Assembly (NCBI RefSeq): GCF_027921745.1
Contig: NC_079238.1
Location: forward strand, 434,001 to 498,000
DNA from: Schizosaccharomyces osmophilus
Taxonomy: Eukaryota; Ascomycota; Schizosaccharomycetes; Schizosaccharomycetales; Schizosaccharomycetaceae
Direction: 5' to 3'
DNA length: 64,000 bases
Shown here one piece after another: positions 30,892 through 41,468 of the stretch (position 1 is the first letter of the stretch; the number at the start of each line of letters is the position of its first letter). The notes beneath the pieces are model-generated. The model made no database searches and was not told the DNA's origin. It worked only from the letters and a program-made list of their open reading frames with translations. The position numbers and the translations under genes are program-made.

Positions 30892-33801
30892 ATGACTGCA
30901 GCTTCTCCGGTAAAAATAGTTGCAGATAAACAAACAGTGCCAAGTCTTGACGACCGGGAGTATCGACTCATACAATTAGAAAATGAATTAGAGGTTTTAC
31001 TAATAAGGGATCCTGAAACAGATAATGCAAGCGCAGCACTTGATGTTCACATAGGAAGCCAAAGTAATCCTAAGGAACTATTGGGACTAGCTCATTTTTG
31101 CGAACATCTACTATTTATGGGAACAAAGAAGTATCCAGACGAGAATGAGTATAGGAAGTACTTAGAAACGAATAATGGAATGTCAAACGCCTACACTGCG
31201 TCAAACGACACCAACTATTATTTTGAAGTATCACATGACGCTTTATATGGAGCGTTAGACCGCTTTTCTCAGTTTTTTATTGATCCTTTGTTTTTGGAAG
31301 AATGCAAAGATCGTGAAATTCTTGCGGTGGACTCTGAACACTCCAAAAACCTTCAATCGGATGATTGGCGCTTTTGGCGTTTATACGGTGTTCTAAGTCA
31401 CCAAGACCATGTTTTTAATAAATTCAACACGGGAAATGTGAAAACACTTGGCGATGTTCCCAAAGACATGGGTCTCGATGTTCGTGAGGAGCTATTGAAG
31501 TTTTATGACAAATATTATTCAGCAAATTTGATGAAACTAGTAATCATTGGTCGTGAACCATTAGACACTCTTCAAGGATGGGCTACTGAATTCTTTTCAC
31601 CTATAAAAAATAAGTCTGTTCCAAGACCAAGACATCCTGGAAGCCCCTACCAAGAGGAGCAACTTCGTAAAATTTGCTATATCAAGCCTGTAAAAAACCT
31701 TCGCCGAATCGATCTGCTTTTCCCTATTCCTGGACAATATTCTCAATATGAATGCCGTCCGGCAGACTATGTTTGCCACCTATTAGGACACGAAGGTGAA
31801 GGCTCATATTTGGCATACCTAAAACAATTGGGTTTAGGAACTTCCTTGGTTGCTGGATCTATAACCGTTACAGAGGATGCGGATATCATTGTTGTTTCCG
31901 TTTCCCTTACGGAAGAGGGTCTTGCCAACTACGAGCGAGTCATTCGTATTCTTTTTGAATACGTTCAACTACTTCAACACACGACAGCGCATAAATTTCT
32001 CTTTGAGGAAACTCGAATTATGTCAGAAGCTCAATTCAAAACTCGTCAAAAAACGTACGCTTCACAATATGCTCATTCGGTAGCTAGCAAAATGCAGCAA
32101 AGCTATCCTCGGGATAAAATCATATACTCTGCTTCGGTCCTTACCAATTTTGACATGGATGCTATCCAAGATGTGATTGATTGCTTCCGCCCTGACAATT
32201 TCATAGTTATTTTGTCCTCTCACTCTCTTGAAAAAGACTTTAACCAGAAAGAAGAATTTTATGGTTTGGAGTACCTAGTGGAACCCTTAGAATCATCTTT
32301 CTTAGAATCGCTTCGTACTTGCAAGCCGCCTAAAGAGCTTCATCTTCCCGCTCCAAATGAGTTTATTCCTTGGTCACTAGAAGTGGAGAGAGAACCTATA
32401 AAAGAAAAGGCGAAATCTCCTAGCTTGATTCGAAATGACGAATTCGCTCGTTTATGGCATAAGAAAGATGACACGTTTTGGGTTCCAAAGGCAAATGTCT
32501 TTATTCAATTTATTTCTCCTGCTGCTAGGAAGTCGCCAAAGATTAGCATTATAACTAGTCTTTACGTCCGACTTGTTGAAGATGCCCTGAACGAATATTC
32601 TTATCCTGCTGCACTAGCTGGACTTTCTTTCGTCTTATTACCGTCTAGTCGTGGTATTTCGCTATACCTTAGCGGTTTTACTGACAAACTACACGTTTTA
32701 TTGGAAAAAGTCGTTACTGTCATGCGCGATTTGAGAATACATTTCCAAAGATTTGATATTATAAAGAACCGACTAGAACAAGAACTGAAGGATTACGATG
32801 CTTTGGAGGCTTATCCTAGATCTAGCAGCGTTTTAACATGGCTGACAGAGCACCCTGTATGGATGAACTCTGAACTTCGGGAAGCCATTAAGGATGTCAG
32901 TATTGAGGACACTTACCAATTTATTAGCGAATTCACTGAACAAATTTTTATAGAATCTCTGATTCACGGTAATTATGTCAAGGATGATGCCAAAGCACTT
33001 ATAGAAACTGCTCAAAACCTTCTGAATCCCAAACCTGTATTCGCGTCGCAGCTTACTCGTAAAAGAGAAGTTGTCCTTCCTGAAGGAAGCAACTATATTT
33101 ACAAGACAGTTGTACCTAACGAGCAAGACAAAAATTCAGCTATTATGTACGCTTTGCAAATCGCTCCTATGGATGATCAGAAATCTGGAGCATTGACTCG
33201 CCTGGCTCGTCAACTTATGAAAGAACCTTCTTTCTCAATTCTGAGAACTAAAGAACAGCTTGGTTATATTGTATTTACGCTTCTTCGTCAATCTACTCCT
33301 TATATTTATCTGACTGTATTCGTGCAAAGTGAACGAAGCAGTTCTTATTTGGAAACACGAATCCGCGCTTTATTGGATCATTTGAAAGAATCATTTGCAC
33401 AAATATCTGAAAAAGAATTTAATGATCACAAGACAAGTTTGATTAACTTTATGCTAGAAAAGTATACAAACTTAAGGGAGGAAAGTTCTATGTACTGGCT
33501 TCGTACTGCTGATGGTTTCTACGACTATACTCGATTGGAAAAACAAGCTGAACTTGTGTCATCAATTACCAAGGAAGAACTATACGAGTTTTTCGTCAAT
33601 CGTATTCATTACGATGGTAAATTAACGAATAAGCTCTCCGTGCATGTTATATCCCAACGGTGTGAAGATCAAGAGTACGAAATTCCTGGAGCTGAAACTA
33701 TTAAAAATGGAAATATCTTTAAGGAAAGTCTACCTTTCAGCAAAGCTGCTGCACCTATTGAACCTTTTAGTGATATAGATGAAGCCCTCTTTATGAACTA
33801 A
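30892..33801 (+). CDS. mug138: M16-family zinc metallopeptidase (insulysin type)
   Basis: A single exon of 969 residues, the usual insulin-degrading-enzyme length, with four M16 modules. The inverted zinc motif HFCEH is at residues 68-72, followed by GTKKYPDENEYRKYL and NGMSNAYTASNDTNYYFEV. The C-terminal half keeps the ATP-site-like RTKEQLGYIVFT. These enzymes enclose peptides in a cavity and degrade them; the budding-yeast relatives are Ste23 and Axl1. By position between the mitochondrial YchF gene and mpp6 it matches S. pombe mug138. The start is preceded by TTAGTGAAAC and no upstream exon is needed. Confidence 0.92.
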   Translation: MTAASPVKIVADKQTVPSLDDREYRLIQLENELEVLLIRDPETDNASAALDVHIGSQSNPKELLGLAHFCEHLLFMGTKKYPDENEYRKYLETNNGMSNAYTASNDTNYYFEVSHDALYGALDRFSQFFIDPLFLEECKDREILAVDSEHSKNLQSDDWRFWRLYGVLSHQDHVFNKFNTGNVKTLGDVPKDMGLDVREELLKFYDKYYSANLMKLVIIGREPLDTLQGWATEFFSPIKNKSVPRPRHPGSPYQEEQLRKICYIKPVKNLRRIDLLFPIPGQYSQYECRPADYVCHLLGHEGEGSYLAYLKQLGLGTSLVAGSITVTEDADIIVVSVSLTEEGLANYERVIRILFEYVQLLQHTTAHKFLFEETRIMSEAQFKTRQKTYASQYAHSVASKMQQSYPRDKIIYSASVLTNFDMDAIQDVIDCFRPDNFIVILSSHSLEKDFNQKEEFYGLEYLVEPLESSFLESLRTCKPPKELHLPAPNEFIPWSLEVEREPIKEKAKSPSLIRNDEFARLWHKKDDTFWVPKANVFIQFISPAARKSPKISIITSLYVRLVEDALNEYSYPAALAGLSFVLLPSSRGISLYLSGFTDKLHVLLEKVVTVMRDLRIHFQRFDIIKNRLEQELKDYDALEAYPRSSSVLTWLTEHPVWMNSELREAIKDVSIEDTYQFISEFTEQIFIESLIHGNYVKDDAKALIETAQNLLNPKPVFASQLTRKREVVLPEGSNYIYKTVVPNEQDKNSAIMYALQIAPMDDQKSGALTRLARQLMKEPSFSILRTKEQLGYIVFTLLRQSTPYIYLTVFVQSERSSSYLETRIRALLDHLKESFAQISEKEFNDHKTSLINFMLEKYTNLREESSMYWLRTADGFYDYTRLEKQAELVSSITKEELYEFFVNRIHYDGKLTNKLSVHVISQRCEDQEYEIPGAETIKNGNIFKESLPFSKAAAPIEPFSDIDEALFMN

Positions 33802-34038
33802 GGGATGTTCCATTGAACACGTAGATTTAATTCAGAAAGTGTATGAAATCTTTACCTTCTTTTATTTAATTTTCTTCTGAATTTTGATTCTTACTTTTGG
33901 TTTTCTACACCTCGCTAAAATGCGTTCTACTTCCCTATTCTTGTCCTACACCAGGATTGACCAAGTGCGAATGTGAAGAAATCAAAACAGGAGGGACTGT
34001 ACAAATTCACTGGGATTTTCCCAAGAAATTTGCTCAAA

Positions 34039-34664
34039 ATGTCGTCCAAATTAATGTCTATGAAGGTAAGCTTACGGCGAGAAGTTAAAAAGTGATTAAC
34101 CTTATGTATTGACAGTTTATGCAAAAAGCCCGGGGGATAGATCCAAGGCAAACAGAAGAGGAATTGTCCAAGCCAATTGTGACGGACGAACATTGGTCAT
34201 TAAAAAAAGCTCCTGATGCTCCTTCCAACAAAAGTGCCTGTAAATTCGAGTATGAGTCTAGTTATGGAAGCTTGATATCGGAATCCGAGGATAAAGGCAA
34301 CACACAAGAGACAGATGGTCCTGCCGTTGCTGGAAGAGCTAGCTTTGGATTATTCAACAAAGAATTGGAAGGAAACAAGAAAGAGTCTGCTGAAAATGAA
34401 GAGAATGACGAAGAACAAGAGTCTGATGCACCTTACAAAATGGAGGGCTTAGAAACAACTGAGCGGGAAAGACGCAACCAAGAAAGACTCTCCAAGATGG
34501 TTCGAGGAAAATCAAGTACTCAAGTCAAGCCCAAGAACGATGGCCATAAAAAACGGAAGGCAACGGATATGGATCGCGATATTATATCTTTAGATACTGA
34601 AAAAAGTGAAGCGACTGCGAAGCCCAAAAAGAAGAAAAACAAAAGCAAGAAAAAGAAAAATTGA
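34039..34664 (+). CDS. mpp6: M-phase phosphoprotein 6 homologue, exosome cofactor
   Basis: Exon 1 is only nine codons (34039-34065, MSSKLMSMK). A 50-nt intron (GTAAGC ... GATTAACCTTATGTATTGACAG) precedes exon 2 (34116-34664), giving 191 residues. The junction restores the family signature LMSMKFMQKARG, followed by SKPIVTDEHWSL, as in human MPP6. A middle motif RASFGLFNKELE and a very basic lysine-rich tail complete it. Mpp6 is an RNA-binding cofactor that links the nuclear exosome with Rrp6 and Mtr4 for pre-rRNA and surveillance RNA decay. Reading from the longer out-of-phase upstream frame gives no sense, which fixes the start. Confidence 0.92.
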
Positions 34665-35005
34665 ATTGCTCGTAAGAATGTCCTACGCTACTCTCATATT
34701 TATTTTTATTTCGTGTACGTCGCACGTTCACATAAGTTGTTCTCCATTTAAAAAAACTTTATTTTATAGAATATTTTACTCATGAGAAGGGCTTTCGGTT
34801 TGGTTCATAGTCTGCATGACGGATGATGGTTGGCTTAGTTTTGAAATGATATAACATTAATCATCTATGACAGCAAAACAGAATTTATTACTGTATCTCT
34901 AGGGTAAAGTGTAATGGGTAGCAGATATGTGCGAGTAAGGAAGGCTGCAAAAAAGAAAGAGAAAATCTGAAAAGACATGCGTTTTTGTAGATTCGTTTAG
35001 GGTGC

Positions 35006-36166
35006 TTAGAGTTGCATATCTCTTTGTTCCGGAACAGGAGTTATAAGCCTTTATTTTAGTTAGTAAAAAGAAAAACCGAGGTTTTGACACATACTTGTCA
35101 TTTACGACACCACTCTTCAAGTTTTCGAGGCTAAAAGTTTCCATCTTATGTTGAGTTTCCAAAGAATTGGTACCCAAGTGAGGAAGAAGAATGACATCTG
35201 GATTTTCAATAAGACCAGGATGAACTTGTGGTTCATTCTCATATACATCAAGTCCGGCGGAATAAACGACGCCTTCCTTCAAGGCGTCAACAAGAGCTTC
35301 CTCATCCATTACGGGGCCACGGGCAGTATTAACAATGATAATACCGCGTTTCATCTTTTTGAATTCTTCTTTGCCTATGATGTGATGTGTGTGCTTGTTC
35401 AACGGCAAGCTTAAATACAAGACATCAGACTGGGCCAAAAGCTCGTTGAATTGGACATATTTCGCACCGCCAGCATCTTTTTCATTAAGAGGATGACGGT
35501 TGTAATAGATAATATTCATGTCGAATGCACGAGCACGCTTTGCTACTGTTCTGCCAATGCCACCCATACCGAGGATACCAAGGGTCTTTCCTTCAGGATC
35601 ATGAGAAGGCTGCCGACAGTCATGGTTCCAGCGTCTTTCTCGTAAGCTAAAAAGTCCTTGGTTAAAGCGACGGAACGCGCCAAGCATCAAAAAAATGCCC
35701 GTATCAGCCGTTGCATCGTCTACAGCGAGAGGACAGTTTGCGACTCGAATTCCGCGTTTTGTACAAGCATCCACATTCACAGTTTCGTAGCCAGCACCAA
35801 TGTGACAGATGAACTTCACAGACGAAGGAAGATGCTCAATGACTTCTTCGTCGAATATGCCCATGAAGAACTTACTTTTGAAAGTACGAATAATCGCCTT
35901 GACGTCTTGAAACTCGGTTTTGCATTTTTTATAAAACTCTTCACGACTTTCATCGGAGAACACCTAAACATCATTGTTAGCAAACAATGGCAAACGATTG
36001 CTATACAGCTTTGGTCCCATGTTCAATGAAAGTGAGTCCTTAAAGGTACCTAAACTGGACTACATACCTTTAAATCAGCATGTTCGCTAAGAGCTTTCCA
36101 CTCTTTATGGGCATGTGGTAAAGAACCGACCAAAAGAACGGAAGGCTTCGTAGATGAGGATGGCAT
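35006..36166 (-). CDS. D-isomer 2-hydroxyacid dehydrogenase (glyoxylate/hydroxypyruvate reductase-like)
   Basis: Exons 36166-36068, 35963-35095 and 35048-35006 give 336 residues. The last 46-nt intron (GTATGT ... ACTAACTAAAATAAAG) is needed to reach the family-like end NDKLITPVPEQRDMQL; reading through would add an unrelated tail. NAD-binding motif GILGMGGIGRTVAKRA, the catalytic Arg in VNTARGPVMDE, Glu in GLDVYENEP and His in LPHLGTN are all present. Family members reduce glyoxylate, hydroxypyruvate or other 2-oxoacids. In S. pombe the matching gene is SPACUNK4.10. It converges with mpp6. Confidence 0.92.
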
Positions 36167-36457
36167 AGTGGAGGTGATGAGAGAGCGACAAAAACCAATT
36201 AACTATAAAACCAGCGATTATGCTAAGGGTACGTAGACTGTAGAGGTAAGTTCTTTGAGGTGAGCTTGGATAATTTTACTTTTTAATTGTCTAGATAGTT
36301 AAGAGATAGCGTAAACAATATCTTACCAGCCATTGGAACTCCACAGCTAAATTTCAGAAATAGAAGGAAAAATATAGCAAATTCTTTTAAGCAAAGCCTC
36401 ATCCTTTGCAGAAGCTAATTATCATCTTTTGGTTTTTTGTACGATTGAATACAAGCA

Positions 36458-36667
36458 GCCAAAGTAATTGTTTACGAGTTTGAACAGGTATGTACTACGA
36501 AATCTTTCATAGTTAAAATTTCTTTTCCTCTTTAGTCTGGTGTGATACAACGAGGTCTGGTCGAAAAGTACAAAGGCCAGAAGGTACTTTGGAAGCAAAA
36601 AAGCAACTTTACAGAAAGGGTGTTAGTTAGCATAATATCAAAGACAAACAAGATTCTAATACAATGA
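36458..36667 (+). CDS. possible spliced small gene, 5' end not found
   Basis: A well-formed 48-nt intron (36488-36535, donor GTATGT, pyrimidine-rich end CCTCTTTAG) joins two open stretches in one frame: AAKVIVYEFEQ before it, and SGVIQRGLVEKYKGQKVLW to a stop at 36667 after it. The reading is protein-like on both sides of the junction. An acceptor-like ACAAGCAG lies at the left edge after a GCTAATTATC site, so one or more further 5' exons would be required; I could not find one with a clear ATG. I do not recognise the family. It could also be a spliced non-coding RNA. Confidence 0.35.
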
Positions 36668-36712
36668 CAAATTATGGACTTCTATTGTAAATGGTTTGTT
36701 GTTGTAAATACT

Positions 36713-37756
36713 TTAAGGAGCATTGACTTGCTTCTGAGCAAGCAAAACTTGAACCGGCCGGCCATCTTCAATGAAACCAATTTCTTCTTTTAAAATTTTC
36801 ATGGAAGGTGAAGAAGACCTTACGAGTTGTGCAGCCTCCCCTAGCTCGAGCCGGTGTTCTTGACCTTTGGGATACTCATAGTCATGAATGCCATCATTCA
36901 CAAAGGTACAAAGAAACAGAAACCCATTATCACAAAGTAACTGATCAGTCTGGGTTAAGAGCAATCGATGCAAGAATCGAATTTGGACGACCAAGTCATA
37001 TTTTTCATCCTGCAGACTGGATTCTGTAACCGAAAAAGTCCCAAATAGTTTTACAAGGTCTAAAGTCGAAAGCTCTGGAATATTGGTATCTCTCTTTCCT
37101 TCTATATTGTAGCATTTCCATTTGCCTACTGGATCCATTTTAGCGATTTGTCTATGTTCAATGCGGTCTTCATATCCCAACGTTTCAAATAGACTTGAGA
37201 ACCTATAAATGGCTCGCTTTTCTGCATCCACACCCGTAACCTTGTATCGAATTTTGCTTTCTCTCGAGCATAACCACGCCAAATCTCTACCGGAACCGCA
37301 TCCAATGTCTAGCGCTCGTGCCTCTGATTTACTTAAGCTCTCCTCAATCACTGGTATTGTCTCTTTAAAATGAGGACTGGGTTCAAACAACAATCTTTTG
37401 CTTTCTCCTTGTTCGATCAAGCCCTTTTGCTCGATCCATTGCCAGAATTCAGTGTTTGCACGTATGGATCCTTCAATTTTCCATCCTTTCTGTCGTAACT
37501 GTTCAGAACAAGAATCCCCTTCTTCATCGTCAATATAGGTACCATCTTGTTCTAAGACCACAAATCCTTCCTGCTTCGCTGGTAATTGAAACCAGCAACC
37601 TGCAATGCTAGTACTAGGGATATTTACAGACCCATATAGATGTCGAATTTGAAATTCCTTTCGTGGTCGCACGTCCAAACATTTAAGTCTTCCTTGAGCG
37701 ATGAAGCTCACCCACCGAACAGTATCCTTCGATATCAACCCAGCTACTTTTTCCAT
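36713..37756 (-). CDS. rhodanese-like plus SAM-methyltransferase fusion
   Basis: A single exon of 347 residues. Residues 15-95 resemble a rhodanese domain (LKCLDVRPRKEFQIRHLYGSVN), but the active-site Cys loop is not evident; there is no C-x4-R near the expected place, so this half probably binds rather than transfers sulphur. From about 140 a class I methyltransferase follows: ARALDIGCGSGRDLAWL, VTGVDAEKRAIYRF, then VQIRFLHRLLL. The substrate is unknown. Its neighbours on both sides match the S. pombe SPACUNK4 order, where I expect the corresponding gene at SPACUNK4.09. Confidence 0.75.
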   Translation of the reverse strand: MEKVAGLISKDTVRWVSFIAQGRLKCLDVRPRKEFQIRHLYGSVNIPSTSIAGCWFQLPAKQEGFVVLEQDGTYIDDEEGDSCSEQLRQKGWKIEGSIRANTEFWQWIEQKGLIEQGESKRLLFEPSPHFKETIPVIEESLSKSEARALDIGCGSGRDLAWLCSRESKIRYKVTGVDAEKRAIYRFSSLFETLGYEDRIEHRQIAKMDPVGKWKCYNIEGKRDTNIPELSTLDLVKLFGTFSVTESSLQDEKYDLVVQIRFLHRLLLTQTDQLLCDNGFLFLCTFVNDGIHDYEYPKGQEHRLELGEAAQLVRSSSPSMKILKEEIGFIEDGRPVQVLLAQKQVNAP

Positions 37757-38566
37757 GCTTCCTTTTCCTTTTTTTTCCTATAGTTATTTTTTGAAAAATT
37801 TTTCCAAGCTTATTTCTAGATTAGGCACTTCTAAGTGATTTTCAATTATATTGTATATTAGATTCGTAGCTAGGTGCACATATACGTTCGCAAAACGAGT
37901 AAGCTAATAGTAATGCAAGCACATATCATTTGAAATTATATGCAACAAAGATGACTTTTAGCAAATCTTGTAAATACCGTTGAACAAAATCATACGGAAG
38001 GTTCAATTTGAGATATTAAAGGGTTGTTTACTCGAAACTTACAAAACTTTTCTCTCCCATTGGATTACTCTACTGGTAAATTCGTTTGGTTTCTGGTAAT
38101 ATGTTCACTTGTTTTTTCATATAAACATTCTCCTACCTATGGATTCAATATCTTCATATCGTCTGAATTTCTTTTCGATGAGTCGAAAGGACATTATTCC
38201 TGCGTAAAAAAAAATTTACCATACATGGTGGATGACTGTACAACAAGGTTTAATTAAGTAATCATTTCTTCAAATTGAAAAAGATCTAACAAGAAGGACC
38301 CTATTGCATTCCACATTTGGGGCCCTGCAAAAAAATAAGTCATAACGGTCTCGTTATAAATTTTATTTATTTATAGATATTGCTTGTGCTAATAACCTTT
38401 TGGGTCTAGCTGTACAAGATTTAAAAGGTCGAGTATAATAGAGGTCCAAACAGTTCATAATTAAATCTCAAAAATCAGAAAAAAAAGTCATTAATTCGTT
38501 ACTATGCCGATGAGAGTGAATCCCCTTAAAAGATTAAATAAATTAACGGCATTACACTCTTTGGCT
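37757..38566. other. intergenic, methyltransferase promoter and peptidase 3' region
   Basis: About 810 AT-rich bases. A 77-codon plus-strand frame (38024-38257) has no supporting feature. Nothing was recognised. Confidence 0.5.
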
Positions 38567-40928
38567 CTAAAGAGCTGTAAATATCCATTCACTCAAACGA
38601 TGATATATCGCAAGACTAGCATTATGATAGCTTATAGAATGAGCGCTGTCTGGAAAAACAGCCATATCATAATTGTAGCAATTTGCAAGGTTTAATTGGT
38701 CCATGAAATGCATCACATGTTGAAAATGTACATTATCATCTCCTGTACCGTGTGCAATTAAAAAGCGCTTTTTTTCCTTAAGCATTTCAATATTATGTAC
38801 TTTTGAGTTCTCATAACCATCTTCATTCAAGATTGGTAAATTCATGTACCTCTCTGTGTAAATACTGTCGTACAAATGCCAATCCGTAACAGGAGCGACA
38901 GCCATTCCGTACGAAAGCACGTTGGAAGTCTCCAGTGTTTTCAACGTTAGATAGCCACCAAAACTCCAGCCCCAAATAGCAATTTTGTCTCGGTCAACAA
39001 ACGGAAGATGCGCCCAATGTTCAGCAGCACTTGCTTGGTCCTTTGCTTCCAATACACCTAGATTTTGATATACAGATTGGCGGAAATTATTCCCACTAAA
39101 TCCGGTTCCTCTACCATCAACAGTCACTACTATATACTCAAAATCTGGATGCGAAGCTAGATATGTTTGGAAGTCCACACGGAAAAGTTTAGACACCTGT
39201 TGAGAACCGGGCCCGCCGTAAGCGAAAAACAAAACAGGGTACTTATGGGAAGGATTGAAATTTGTCGGCTTTCGCTCCATGTAAGGCAGTATGGTATTGT
39301 TTACATTGAGTTTGCCATATTCGATTTGCGGCAGATTGTACGATGCCAACATTTTATGCAAATGTTTGTTATCTTCAATTCGAACTGCAAAATCGCTTTT
39401 CTGAATAGAACGAAGTTCCTGCCAAGGGATTTTTGGACCTTGATAATTCAATACATAAAAATTACCTGAAGGAGAGAAACTAGTCGAGTAGTAACCATCC
39501 TGTACACCATCATCAGTAACATTATGTACTTCATAATCATCCAAGGAAACGTAGTATAAATGGCGTTCTGATGAATCTTTCAGCGTTCCAATGAAATACA
39601 AGTATACTCGAAAAGCATCGATGGATAATGGTCCTTCGGTAACGTCCCAAGTTCCAGAAGTCAGAAAGATGGGAGAAGATTCGTTGAAAGGAATGAAAGC
39701 CAAATGATTGTTATCTTGATAAGGCATAATATCAAAAAATCCATTGGTCCACATTTGATACCTTGGATCATTCTCAGGCAGTGTCTTTGCACATTGTTGC
39801 ACCTCAAACCATCCATCGGTAAGACACTCACTAAAAACGGTCGAAATTGATTTCGTTTCCAAGTGTAATAAATCAGCCTTCTTGCAGGTACTGTTGCGAT
39901 TGGTAAACTGTACAAGTGTGGTTGAGTCATTGATCCAGAGCAAATTTTGTACCACCGTTTCTTCAAAAATATGGTCATTCCAAGAATGCAACGAATACGT
40001 GTCATCAGACTCCAAATCGGAAAATAGTAACGAAACAGTTGGGTTCGGTTGACCAGCTTTTGGGTACTTGATTTGAATGTCCTTGTTATAATTAAATTCA
40101 AAACTTGAAGTATCACTTTCGCTAGTATATAAGGGAAACTGGTAGATTGGCGTAGCACTTTCGTTTAACCTAAGAAATGCCAATTTACGAGCGTCTGGAG
40201 ACCACCATATTGTCGAAGGGCTTGATAGAACCTCTTCCTCATAAATCCAGTCAGACAATCCATAAAACACACTTTCATTTCCATCGGTCGTAAGTCTCAT
40301 AATTTCCTTACTTTCTGTGAGAACGTGTAGGTTATTTTCATATACAAAAGCCTAAAGTAAGAAAAAAGTTAGCTATCAATACTTGTTATAAAGTATTACT
40401 TACCAATCGATGTCCTGTGGGTGACCAAACGGCCAAGCTTACACGCAGAGTTTCTTCCTCGGGGACTAGCGGTCTCACTTCTTTTTCAATGGTATCAAAT
40501 AAATAATAAGAAGCTGTAAATGAGTGTCTCCACCTCTGGGTTTTGTTCACGTATAATAAAACAAATCGAGCATCTGCAGAAACAGAATATCCATCATAAA
40601 CGATACGTCGATCCTTGTACACAAGATCAGCATCAGAAAATAGTAATTCATCTAAATTAAAAGGATCGCGAAGATATAAAGATTCATTCTCTTTCACAAG
40701 AAACGTATCACTATATTTCTCATTGTATATCCAATCAATCTGTTTATACGTAGGTCGAAACTTTTGCAATACGATGTCTTCCAAATTCAATGGCTCCTTA
40801 TGGTTATTTCCTGTATTATTAATAAGGATGCCATATCTCAAGAAAACTAAGGTGAGCAAGAAAAAAATAGAGACTGATATGGATTTGAACACAGCCTTTC
40901 CTTGTGTTCCTTTGAGTGTAAATTTCAT
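38567..40928 (-). CDS. dipeptidyl aminopeptidase, S9B (DPP IV) family
   Basis: Exon 1 (40928-40404) and exon 2 (40351-38567) are joined across a 52-nt intron and give 769 residues. The join restores the family-like stretch HRLAFVYENNLHVL. An N-terminal anchor (ISVSIFFLLTLVFLRYGIL) makes a type II membrane protein. A beta-propeller region is followed by the serine hydrolase domain: GWSFGGY with Ser near 638, GTGDDNVHFQH and PDSAHSI. Yeast relatives (Ste13, Dap2) trim X-Ala or X-Pro dipeptides in the Golgi or vacuole. In S. pombe this is the SPACUNK4.08 slot. I chose the ATG at 40928; no nearer upstream ATG with better context is seen. Confidence 0.9.
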
Positions 40929-41182
40929 TCTATTGAACCTTCGTAACAACCCTAGAATATATAGATCGTAATGAATTTCGTTCAGGCAATTGCACAATAT
41001 GCAAAATGAAGAAGAGCAATTCAGTAGCTAAATTAGAGGATACAATTTATGCAGTGATGCGTAAAGAAAAACAGATATGAAAGAATGAAAATAAAGAAAG
41101 AAGTAGTTTGCTTGAAAATATCCAAATCGAAAATGCAAATAAGTATCAGCTTTACATACGCCGGATAAGAAAAAAAGAGCAA

Positions 41183-41468
41183 TTAACCTGCTGCTTTTTT
41201 TTTGGATCTTTAGTTAACCAACTTGATTTTCCACTAAATTATGTTCAAATTTAGAGACTCACAACCACTTGATTTGAAGGTTCATTTCCCCGTTATTAAT
41301 AGATGGCGAAGATAATATAATACTATCAAAAATTATGGCTAAATTCTTATCTGACAATTCAACACTACCTTCTAAGAACAATTCACCAACTAAACAAGTG
41401 AATTGGTTCAGTGAATAAATTAGAGAATTTCTCATGGGAGATTCTAGTTTGGTGAGTAGTCCAGACAT
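41183..41468 (-). CDS. putative 65-76 residue spliced protein, function unknown
   Basis: An open frame from ATG 41468 (or 41435) runs to a GTGAGT donor. A 55-nt intron (41262-41208, with GTTAACTAAAG before the exon) leads to a 25-base exon that ends in LSKKKAAG and stop. The predicted protein includes FTCLVGELFLEGSVELSD and NNGEMNLQIKWL, with amphipathic beta-like pattern. Its start overlaps the 5' end of cta4 on the opposite strand, and the two possible ATGs at 41434/41435 overlap directly. I do not recognise a family. Splice signals and protein-like sequence on both sides are the only support. Confidence 0.4.

Noticed and set aside
33897-34088. 63-codon plus-strand frame as first exon of mpp6
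   Set aside because: It is out of phase with exon 2; the nine-codon exon starting at 34039 restores the MPP6 signature instead.
35006-35094. Unspliced C-terminal extension of the 2-hydroxyacid dehydrogenase
   Set aside because: Reading through the donor gives an unrelated tail, while the 46-nt intron yields a family-like end and stop.
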